A DNA stretch of 5,912 nucleotides, taken from positions 1-5,912 of the forward strand of contig CAYONT010000091.1 of NCBI GenBank assembly GCA_964405405.1, read 5' to 3'. The stretch is from CAMCYM01 sp964405405. GTDB taxonomy: Bacteria; Bacteroidota; Bacteroidia; Flavobacteriales_D; Sanyastnellaceae. Below the pieces are notes generated by a model that was not told the DNA's origin, did no database searches, and saw only the letters and a program-made list of their open reading frames with translations. Shown in pieces: positions 1 through 5,572 of this stretch (its first letter is position 1; each line of letters begins with the position of its first letter). The position numbers were made by a program, and so were the translations under genes.

Positions 1-94
1 ACCCCCGGCGCTGCCCCACCCACCGGTTCATCACCCAGTACGCGGCGAAGACCAGAGGCAGAAACACCAGAAAAGCGGGGGAGTTGAAGAGCAC
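1..94 (-). CDS. MBOAT/AlgI-like membrane O-acyltransferase, N-terminal fragment
   Basis: Reading the minus strand from a GTG at 94-92 gives VLFNSPAFLVFLPLVFAAYW and then a basic segment (NRWVGQRR) before the window ends. This is the classic opening of membrane-bound O-acyltransferases of the AlgI/DltB/PatA type: an 'LFNS..F..F.P' stretch leading into a first transmembrane helix. An in-frame TGA at 109-107 lies five codons upstream and no ATG intervenes, so GTG is the only reasonable start. No good Shine-Dalgarno sequence precedes it. Such proteins usually move acyl groups onto extracellular polysaccharide, which fits the glycan genes nearby. Only 31 codons are visible, so the catalytic histidine region cannot be checked, nor whether the gene is intact. 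The family call rests on the N-terminal pattern alone. Confidence 0.7.
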   Translation of the reverse strand, partial: MLFNSPAFLVFLPLVFAAYWVMNRWVGQRRG

Positions 95-226
95 GGCGCC
101 GGGTTCTCAGGGTCTGCCGTAAATCTAACCCCAATCCGCTTTGCCGGCCCTGCTCAAATGGGCGGTGGATTCTCGCGGGGTCATGCGCTCAGGAATCTTC
201 GTAACGTACCCCTCTTGGCGCAACCC

Positions 227-547
227 TTGGAGGGGGAATGGGCTCATTTTTCACCGCACCTTTTTTGAGACGTGGTCCGGAACGCCTTGGAGTTGTCCAG
301 CCATGGACCTTATGTGCTAAACCAGGCGGTGGAATACGGAATGCAGGAGGATTGGGACCGGCTGGTGGCCGCTGTGGACCGAGCGCAGCTGCTGGAATGG
401 GCGGTTTCCATTCGTTCGTTGGATCCTGTTTCGCTGGCATTTCTGGCCTATTTTTCAAGACCGACCGGTCTGAATTCCGATGCGCCACTTCGAAACCGTC
501 TCCGACCGACTTCTGGAAATCCTGACGGGCTGCATGCGCGCCCTTAG
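227..547 (+). pseudogene. Probable antitoxin-like partner of an AbiEii-type toxin, broken by an in-frame TGA
   Basis: In the frame read from 227, the translation runs HFSPHLF-stop-DVVRNALELSSHGPYVLNQ and then through EYGMQEDWDRL, AVSIRSLDPVSLAFLAYF and on to a stop at 545-547. I recognise the shape of the small (about 90-110 aa) protein often encoded just before nucleotidyltransferase (AbiEii/type IV) toxins: an 'LFWDVD' opening, a helix ending '.RVLe.G...DW', then 'R.LDp.tl.f...yf'. The TGA at 266-268 sits exactly where the tryptophan of LFWDV is expected (TGG to TGA). The part after the stop stays open from a GTG at 272. No ATG opens the frame upstream; TTG at 227 is the nearest plausible start, so the 5' limit is approximate. 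Read-through of the tail past about 480 overlaps the presumed toxin start. The family assignment is from memory of the pattern and is tentative. Confidence 0.4.
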
Positions 548-569
548 CCCCACCAATCCCGGGGCTTGA
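480..569 (+). pseudogene. Possible 5' remnant of an AbiEii-type nucleotidyltransferase toxin
   Basis: An ATG at 480, overlapping the end of the antitoxin-like reading frame, encodes MRHFETVSDRLLEILTGCMR followed by ALSPTNPGA and a TGA at 567-569. The first 22 or so residues resemble the opening of AbiEii-type nucleotidyltransferase toxins ('.F.TV.peLleLL..lm.l'), which would normally continue into a GGT.LAL nucleotide-binding motif. That motif is absent. After about position 545 the translation is simply the antisense of the small minus-strand ORF ending at 544. Its place directly behind an antitoxin-like gene supports the reading, since the pair usually overlaps. What remains is far too short to be a toxin, so this would be a stump left by a deletion or replacement. 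It could be chance; the similarity is over a short helix only. Confidence 0.28.
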
Positions 570-675
570 GGGTGTCCAACAAGGCCCGCATCTCGGCAGT
601 GGGGGTATGGCGCTGGACCACGTAACCGAGGTTTTCGATTTGGTCGAGCAAACGCCGCTTGATGGAATGAGTCAT
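544..675 (-). CDS. Small hypothetical protein (43 aa)
   Basis: An ATG at 675-673 opens a 43-codon minus-strand frame ending in TAA at 546-544. The product begins MTHSIKRRLLDQIENLGYVV and ends ALLDTLKPRDWWG. It has a basic N-terminus, a likely first amphipathic helix, a short hydrophobic strand (YVV), a second helix (TAEMRALLDTL) and a tryptophan-rich end. The composition looks protein-like rather than random, but I do not recognise a family and can see no signal peptide, membrane segment or metal-binding motif. An in-frame TAA at 699-697 lies upstream and no Shine-Dalgarno sequence is visible. It sits opposite the point where the toxin-like sequence stops, so it may be the tail of material that replaced the toxin gene, or a stand-alone small gene. 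Confidence 0.35.
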   Translation of the reverse strand: MTHSIKRRLLDQIENLGYVVQRHTPTAEMRALLDTLKPRDWWG

Positions 676-779
676 GGGTTCGGATAGCGCTGAAATTTAC
701 GCAGGCGGCGAATGGAAGTTTCGGAGGAACCTCACATCGGGGAAGAAACTCCACGCGGCTTGCATGCGTAACAGGGGCC

Positions 780-1676
780 ATGAAGCAAATCATTGTACAG
801 CTGCAGGAAGGGCTGGGCAACCAACTTTTTCAATATGCGCTGTGGCTGAGGTTGCGCAAAGCGTTTCCCACATGTCACGTTCGCTTGGAGGATTCCCGAA
901 TGAGCAAGGGGAAACGGACCTTGGGACTTTTTCACATCGTGGAATCTGAACCGCTGATGCGGGTGAGTTGGTGGATGCACAGAAAAGCAAAGTATGCTCG
1001 GCTGTTGCGCGTCCCTTTTCTCAACCAGTGGGGTTTTCATGTGCGCTTGATTCGGGAAGAAGAGGTGCAGGGATGGGAAGAGCTGTGTGCACAAATCGAA
1101 GCCTCCGGAGATTGTTTGTTGCTGGGGTATTGGCAATGGGTGGATGCACACGGGCCGGTCATCGGCGCCATGAGCGAGGCCATCCAACGCCGCCATCCGG
1201 CGGGGCGACTGCCGCAACCGCAACGGGAATGGGCGCAGCGAGCCATCGCCTTGCACGTGCGGCTCGGCGATTATCTGCTGCCCCAAAACCAGGTCATCTT
1301 TCAAACGTTGGGTTCAGATTACTTCGCCCGCGCCATCGCGCACCTCACGGAAAGCGGGGAGCACCCAGAACTGGTGATCTTTTCCGATGCGCCCGACCAA
1401 GTGCTGGACATTCACCCGTTTCTCGCGGATTTTCCGCTGCGTTGGGCCCGCGATTGTTGCGCGGACCACATCGAGGAGTTTCTATGGTTGAAGGACTTTC
1501 AGCGGGTGGTCATCTCCAATTCCACGTTCAGCTATTGGGCATCCAGCATCGGGTCGGATGAGGGCTCAACAAAGCGACGGGTGTTTCCCCGAGCCTTTTT
1601 CCATTCCCACATGCGCAATGCGCAATATGAGGCTGGCCATTCTTTTGTCTTCGCGCCGGGCGTGACGTTGCTGTGA
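780..1676 (+). CDS. Alpha-1,2-fucosyltransferase, GT11 family
   Basis: The 298-residue product has the full GT11 signature. The N-terminus IIVQLQEGLGNQLFQYA (residues 4-20) is the glycine-rich start of the family, LLGYWQ is at 114-119, the donor-binding HVRLGDY motif is at 159-165 (family HxRxGDY), FSDAP at 201-205 and the C-terminal SNSTFSYWAS block at 246-255. The enzyme transfers L-fucose from GDP-fucose, typically in alpha-1,2 linkage, onto a galactose or similar acceptor on a lipid-linked glycan at the cytoplasmic face. Length is normal for the family. The ATG at 780 gives the canonical N-terminus; an AGGGG at 773-777 is only two bases away, closer than usual for a ribosome site. It ends in TGA, 14 bp before the convergent glycosyltransferase. 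No GDP-fucose synthesis genes are in view. Exact acceptor and linkage are not deducible. Confidence 0.93.
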   Translation: MKQIIVQLQEGLGNQLFQYALWLRLRKAFPTCHVRLEDSRMSKGKRTLGLFHIVESEPLMRVSWWMHRKAKYARLLRVPFLNQWGFHVRLIREEEVQGWEELCAQIEASGDCLLLGYWQWVDAHGPVIGAMSEAIQRRHPAGRLPQPQREWAQRAIALHVRLGDYLLPQNQVIFQTLGSDYFARAIAHLTESGEHPELVIFSDAPDQVLDIHPFLADFPLRWARDCCADHIEEFLWLKDFQRVVISNSTFSYWASSIGSDEGSTKRRVFPRAFFHSHMRNAQYEAGHSFVFAPGVTLL

Positions 1677-1682
1677 GGCCCA

Positions 1683-1705
1683 GGTGGGCGTTATCCTTGC
1701 CCGCC
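1683..1705. terminator. Possible hairpin between convergent genes
   Basis: A 7-bp stem (GGTGGGC at 1683-1689 with GCCCGCC at 1699-1705, one G-T wobble) around a 9-base loop lies just after the fucosyltransferase stop and overlaps the last codons of the convergent GT2 gene. Its place suits a shared transcription stop, but there is no T-run after the stem on either strand, so it is not a standard intrinsic terminator. Confidence 0.25.
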
Positions 1706-2656
1706 TCCGGTCCGCTTGCGCGCTTTCCACAGCCCCAGGAGGCGCCGCGCCACGGGGATGGCGTAGATCCACCGATAGGGGGGGCGCTGGTTCCTGCGGG
1801 CGATGCGGATTTCCCGGTGGTACATCTGCATCAGTTCCCGAAATGCCAGGGGGTCAATGGGGGCGCGAGCCAGGTGCTCCATCCCGATCCGCAGCACGGT
1901 TTCGTAACGGGTCCGGTAGTCCAGACGCCCGGTTAAGCTCCGCTTGTGCACGCGGTAGGCGGCGGTTTCTTCGTCGATGTAGCCCGCGGGCAGCCGCTCC
2001 GTCCGCAACAGCCGGAGCCACAGGGCCCAGTCCAGCCAGGCACTTTGGAACATGTAAGGGGCATCCAAGTAGTCCAGCGCGCGCTTGCGCAGCAAGGTGG
2101 TGGACATCGCCAGCTGATTCCCAGGCCAAACCGCCTCCACACCCAACTCCCCCGTCCGCGCCACCTGCCTGGGCCGGTTGAAGTCCGTGGGCATCGACGC
2201 AGTCCACACCCCAATCCACTCGGGATGGGCCTCGAGCATCTCCCACTGGCGCTGCAGTTTGTTCCTATCGAGAAACCAGTCGTCCCCGTCGCACACGGCG
2301 ACATAGGCGCCCCGGACCACGGACATCGCTGCCAAGAGGTTGAATCGACCCGTGGGCCGGCCTTGCATGAGGTAGTTGTTCGCCCGGTGCTGCAAGATGT
2401 ACCCCACCCTGTCCGGATGCCGGTCCCGCCAAGCCAACACTTTCTCTCGAGTACCATCCGTGGAGTCGTCCTCGGCCACAATGATTTCAAAAGGAAAGGT
2501 GGTGCGCTGGGCCACAATAGACTCCAGGCACTGATCGATGAAATCGACATGTTGATACGTCGGCACCACCACCGAAATCACGGGATCTTCCACCTGGGCC
2601 GGCGTGAACATCCAGGGCTTCTTTTCATGTGCGACCAGCCAGCTCTGGAGGTTCAT
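1691..2656 (-). CDS. Family 2 glycosyltransferase
   Basis: The 321-residue product is a GT-A fold inverting glycosyltransferase. ISVVVPTYQHVDFIDQCLESI (about residues 27-47) is the nucleotide-binding first strand and helix, EDDSTDGT (62-69) the second motif, and VCDGDDWF (121-128) holds the DxD-type metal site. The acceptor-side aspartate is probably D209 in WLDWALWLRLL, and YRVHKRSLT (234-242) resembles the conserved tail motif of the family. The C-terminus is strongly basic (KARKRT), which would suit contact with the membrane surface; no membrane helix is evident. It is predicted to add one sugar to a growing lipid-linked glycan; the sugar is unknown. I chose the ATG at 2656-2654, which overlaps the aminotransferase TGA as ATGA and implies translational coupling. 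The frame stays open upstream to an ATG at 2875, but that would lie inside the aminotransferase gene. It ends in TAA. Confidence 0.9.
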   Translation of the reverse strand: MNLQSWLVAHEKKPWMFTPAQVEDPVISVVVPTYQHVDFIDQCLESIVAQRTTFPFEIIVAEDDSTDGTREKVLAWRDRHPDRVGYILQHRANNYLMQGRPTGRFNLLAAMSVVRGAYVAVCDGDDWFLDRNKLQRQWEMLEAHPEWIGVWTASMPTDFNRPRQVARTGELGVEAVWPGNQLAMSTTLLRKRALDYLDAPYMFQSAWLDWALWLRLLRTERLPAGYIDEETAAYRVHKRSLTGRLDYRTRYETVLRIGMEHLARAPIDPLAFRELMQMYHREIRIARRNQRPPYRWIYAIPVARRLLGLWKARKRTGGGQG

Positions 2657-3750
2657 GGGTAGGATGTTAGGGTGGCCCGCAAGCGGCCTGTGATGTGCGC
2701 AATCTCCTCCATCGTCAAGTCGTGAAACAAGGGCAAACAGAGCACCCGGCTCGAAATGGACTCGGCGTGGGGACAGGACACCCGGTCCGTCAAGCCCACA
2801 GCATGAAGGGCTGGAAAAAAGTAACGGCGGGTAAAAATTCCCTCGTCCTCCAACGCCTTCATGCTGGCCTTGCATTGCTCCTCCGACGAGAACACCACGG
2901 GATAATAGGCCCCGTTCCAGTCCAAGCCCTGAGGCACGGAGGGACGTCGCACGGCCGCGCCTTCGAGTGCGGCGTGATATTGCCGGACCTGCGCTTTCCG
3001 TCGGTCCAAGATCTCAGTCATGCTGCCCAGCACCAATCGCCCCATGGCCGCGTGAACTTCTGAGACCTTGGCATTGACTCCCACCCCCCGGAACGACACG
3101 GGACCGTTGTGCCCAAAGTTGCGCAGCCGCCGAAGTTCCTCCGCCACGGCGGGATCCTTCGTCAGGACGGCCCCGCCTTCGATGGAGTGCATGATTTTGG
3201 TCGCATGAAAGCTGCACACCGAGAGTGTGCCGAAGGTCAGCAATGGCCGGTCCTTCCAGCGCGAACCGAAGGCGTGCGCGCCATCGTAAACCAGCGGAAC
3301 ACCGTGCGCCCGCGACAGGGCTTCCAATTGCTCCACGGAGGCCGCCAACCCGTAGCAGTGCGTGAACAACATCCCGGCCACATCCTCTTTGCGCAAGGCT
3401 GCTTCCACCGCCAGCGGATCCACTTGAAAAGTCTCCGGGTCGATGTCCACAAAAACGGGTTCACAGCCCTCCCAGAGCAGGCTGCTCAAGGTGGCGATGT
3501 AGGAGTAGGGCGTGGTCAGGATGCGCTGGCCCCGCCAACGGAGTTGCTGGATGGCCAGTTGCAAGGCCAAGGTGCCGTTCGCCACAGCCACCACATGAAT
3601 CCCCTCGAGGGCCTCGGTCACCTCCTGTTCGAAGGCCTGCAACTCCGGACCATTGTTGGTGAGCATACAGCGTCCCCAAACCTCGGCCATTTTCTGGTTG
3701 TAAGCCTCCAGCGGTGGCAGAAAGGGCCGGTTGACGGGGATTGCTTTCAT
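2653..3750 (-). CDS. DegT/DnrJ/EryC1/StrS sugar aminotransferase
   Basis: The 365-residue product matches the length and motifs of PLP-dependent aminotransferases acting on keto-deoxy sugar nucleotides. VAVANGTLALQLA (54-66) is the phosphate-cup motif, DGAHAFGS (156-163) gives the ring-nitrogen aspartate D156, and SFHATKIMHSIEGGAV (180-195) carries the Schiff-base lysine K185. GVNAKVSEVHAAMG (224-237) is the usual substrate loop. The SFHATK-type lysine motif and the TNNGPELQAFEQEV start are typical of enzymes that make dTDP-amino-dideoxy sugars (FdtB, QdtB, VioA types), usually with glutamate as donor; the exact sugar cannot be read from sequence. The start at 3750 is the first ATG after an in-frame TGA at 3765-3763; no Shine-Dalgarno is seen. 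It overlaps the downstream glycosyltransferase by 4 bp. No sugar dehydratase, isomerase or acetyltransferase partner is in view. Confidence 0.93.
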   Translation of the reverse strand: MKAIPVNRPFLPPLEAYNQKMAEVWGRCMLTNNGPELQAFEQEVTEALEGIHVVAVANGTLALQLAIQQLRWRGQRILTTPYSYIATLSSLLWEGCEPVFVDIDPETFQVDPLAVEAALRKEDVAGMLFTHCYGLAASVEQLEALSRAHGVPLVYDGAHAFGSRWKDRPLLTFGTLSVCSFHATKIMHSIEGGAVLTKDPAVAEELRRLRNFGHNGPVSFRGVGVNAKVSEVHAAMGRLVLGSMTEILDRRKAQVRQYHAALEGAAVRRPSVPQGLDWNGAYYPVVFSSEEQCKASMKALEDEGIFTRRYFFPALHAVGLTDRVSCPHAESISSRVLCLPLFHDLTMEEIAHITGRLRATLTSYP

Positions 3751-3898
3751 CGCGGATGTGTGTCAGGGCCGAACAAAAAACTTGCAATGATACACTTCCG
3801 GTTCGATTTTTCGGCTTGGGTTGGGTTGAGGTAGGTCTGAAAAGCATGAAAGAGACATCGCGATCATCATTTTGTAGGGATCATACCAATGGGCGCCG
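3751..3898. promoter_or_regulatory. Divergent intergenic region, likely promoters
   Basis: This 148-bp gap separates the start of the minus-strand aminotransferase from the start of the plus-strand WbqC-like gene, so promoters for both directions should lie here. It is more AT-rich than its flanks (A and T runs at 3773-3779 and 3806-3811). A GATCAT hexamer occurs twice, at 3862 and 3879. I could not assign a convincing -35/-10 pair, and neither gene has a clear ribosome-binding sequence. Confidence 0.35.
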
Positions 3899-4561
3899 AT
3901 GAAAATTGCCGTGATGCAACCCTACTTTCTGCCCTCTATCGGGTACTTCCAACTCATGGAAGCAGTGGATGTTTGGGTGAGCAAGGATCACGCCAATTTA
4001 CAAAAGAGAGGCTGTTTGAACCGAAATGTCGTGGCGTAGGGTGCGGCCATTCGGGTACCCCTCCTCGGTGCTTCCCAAAACAAGAATACCCGAGCGACCG
4101 CGATTGATTTGCATGCCCGCAAATGGCAGAAACAAGGGAAATCCCTGTATCTGCAGTACGGTCGGGCCCCTTTTTACCCCCTGGCCAAGCGCATGCTCGA
4201 ACAGGCGACCTCAGAGGGGCATGGCAACCTTGCGGCATTCAATTTCTCCCTGTTTTCCCAGATTGCAGCCTACTTGGAGATTCCCACCTCCTTGGTGCCC
4301 TCGAGCGTGGGCATTACATCGCTGCCTCGGGAAGAGAGGCTCTTGGAAATCGTCAAGAAATTCCAGGCCACGCAATACATCAATGCCATCGGGGGAGCGC
4401 CCCTGTACGACAAGGCGTACTTAGCCGCACAGGGCGTGGAACTGCTCTTTTTGCAACCCCACCTGAGGGATGACTTGAAGCAGATATCCGTTTTTCACGC
4501 CCTCTGCACACTCGATTGGGAGGAGATTCAGGCGCAATTGAAAAGCTATACTTTGTGTTGA
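3899..4561 (+). pseudogene. WbqC-like family protein interrupted by one in-frame TAG
   Basis: From the ATG at 3899 the translation begins MKIAVMQPYFLPSIGYFQL, the hallmark N-terminus of the WbqC-like family, which is found in O-antigen and other glycan clusters and whose reaction is not firmly established. KRGCLNRN follows at 36-43. A TAG at 4037-4039 (codon 47) stops the frame, yet the same frame resumes immediately with GAAIRVPLLGAS (family pattern 'G....VPL'), then LYLQYGRAPFYPLAKRM, a NLAAFN stretch and a YINAIGGAPLYD block, to a TGA at 4559-4561. Counting the TAG it is 220 codons, close to the usual 220-240. The C-terminal LKQISVFHAL lacks several residues normally seen between the glutamine and the 'LSiiDaL' helix. 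An in-frame TAG at 3875-3877 fixes the start region. Its last bases overlap the likely start of the sulfotransferase gene. It is probably a pseudogene, with a sequencing error or read-through as alternatives. Confidence 0.8.
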
Positions 4562-5321
4562 TAAGGAATCCACCGGAGCGGTTCTTGGCCATCTTCGGGG
4601 TTCCTCGCTCGGGCACCACGTGGTAGGGCCAGTTGTTCAATGCCTCCCCGCAGGTGGCTTATCGCTACCAACCCTTGTTTTCATGCGAGTTCAAGGACTT
4701 CCTTTCCGAGTCCATGCGTCCGGAGGATGTCGAAGCTTTTCATGGCCAAATCCTGCAAGCGAAAAGCGAATTCGTGGTTCCCAAGCACGACTTCCGCATG
4801 GAGGTGTCTCCACATTTGGCCTGGAAATCAGCGCGTTACCATCACCTCTCCTCGGCTTTGCTGCAAAACAGCGCCATGCAGGTGATTTTTCTTTCTCGAG
4901 ACCCCGAAAGCATGCTCAATTCCTGGTACAATGCCCCCCGGGAGTTTCTCCCCGCGTGGGACATTCATGCCGAGTGGAGGGCCGCGCCCTCGAAAAATCG
5001 GGGAAGGCCTGAGGAGTTTTTCGGGTTTGAGGGCTGGCTCCAAGCCCCAAAAATCCACTGCAGAAATGCCGAGCTTTTCCCGGACAGGGTGCAATTGAGG
5101 ATTACAATAGGCTCTGTCAACGCGCCGCTGAAACACTCCGGGGGCTCTACGCACGGGCCCAGTTGCCTTGGAGTGCCCAAGTGGATGACTTCATTGCGGC
5201 TTCTGCAAATCGCATCGCAGAGGACACATACAGCACCCGCAAGAAGCCGGGTGCGTTCTCTCTCCCCGATGACATCGTGGAGGAGATCGGGCGACTGACG
5301 CCTCCAGCATACAAAGGATGA
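4555..5321 (+). pseudogene. PAPS-dependent sulfotransferase, amber codon plus frameshift
   Basis: The frame beginning near GTG 4555 or TTG 4558, overlapping the WbqC-like stop, gives FLAIFGVPRSGTTW at 10-23, the 5'-phosphosulfate loop of PAPS sulfotransferases. A TAG at 4624-4626 follows at once, where leucine is expected (TTG to TAG), then GQLFNASPQVAYRYQPLF continues. VIFLSRDPESMLNSW (about 110-124) is the 3'-phosphate-binding motif with its arginine and serine. WYNAPREFLPAWD and RPEEFFGFEGW also fit the family. After FPDRVQL (about 5095) the frame fails; shifting to the frame starting at 5097 restores EDYNRLCQRAAETLRGLYAR and a C-terminus ending RLTPPAYKG with TGA at 5319-5321. The two parts sum to about 255 codons, near full length. 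The enzyme would have sulfated a sugar on the glycan. Two independent lesions make it a likely pseudogene. Confidence 0.82.
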
Positions 5322-5572
5322 CCTGATGACCAGCACATCGAGCACAGGCGGCAGGGCCCCAAGAGACGGGGTGATTTACCGGCTTCCGGGGGTGCCGGAG
5401 GAGACGGCGTGCCGGGGGACCATCTTGCGGGGAAGCATGGACTTGATGACGTTGGAGGAGTTGGGCGAGTGTCCGGGTGCCCGGGGGGTCTGCGGGCGGG
5501 GAGGAGGTTAAGTTTTGGGTGGAACATGTTCATCCCAAAAGAAGTGGAGGGTTTTTGCCGAACTTGGGAAGC
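5322..5572 (+). other. G-rich stretch of uncertain content
   Basis: This 251-base stretch lies between the sulfotransferase remnant and the methyltransferase. An ATG at 5326, four bases after the sulfotransferase stop, opens a 61-codon frame to TAA at 5509-5511, with a plausible middle (GVIYRLPGVPEETACRGTIL, then LMTLEELGE) but a low-complexity glycine-rich end. I do not recognise it. A second frame, open from about 5456 and in phase with the methyltransferase, reads EEVKFWVEHVHPKRSGGFLP just before that gene's ATG. Either could be a scrap of a decayed gene or noise; neither is called as a gene. Confidence 0.25.

Noticed and set aside
732..1304. 190-codon minus-strand frame across the fucosyltransferase start
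   Set aside because: Opposite a well-supported GT11 gene and without recognisable domains.
968..1561. 197-codon plus-strand frame inside the fucosyltransferase
   Set aside because: Out-of-frame overlap with GT11 motifs; Arg/Ala/Gly-rich translation typical of a +1 shadow.
1946..2662. Long plus-strand frame opposite the GT2 gene (238 codons)
   Set aside because: Antisense to a gene with clear GT2 motifs; its translation is rich in His, Pro, Arg and Gly and shows no family motif.
2657..2875. N-terminal extension of the GT2 protein to an ATG at 2875
   Set aside because: The extra 73 residues lie wholly within the aminotransferase gene and have no GT2 character; the ATGA overlap start at 2656 is far more natural.
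3109..3834. Long plus-strand frame opposite the aminotransferase (241 codons)
   Set aside because: Antisense to a complete aminotransferase with an intact active site; composition looks like a shadow frame in GC-rich DNA.
3889..4107. ATG at 3889 as the start of a 72-codon gene
   Set aside because: It is out of frame with the WbqC-like N-terminus that begins at 3899 and gives an unrelated Cys/Arg/Gly-rich peptide.
5326..5511. Cupin-type sugar ketoisomerase (FdtA/WxcM-like) remnant
   Set aside because: The piece DGVIYRLPGVPEETACRGTI faintly recalls the N-terminus of those enzymes, but the strand pattern and conserved histidines do not follow; not enough to assign.
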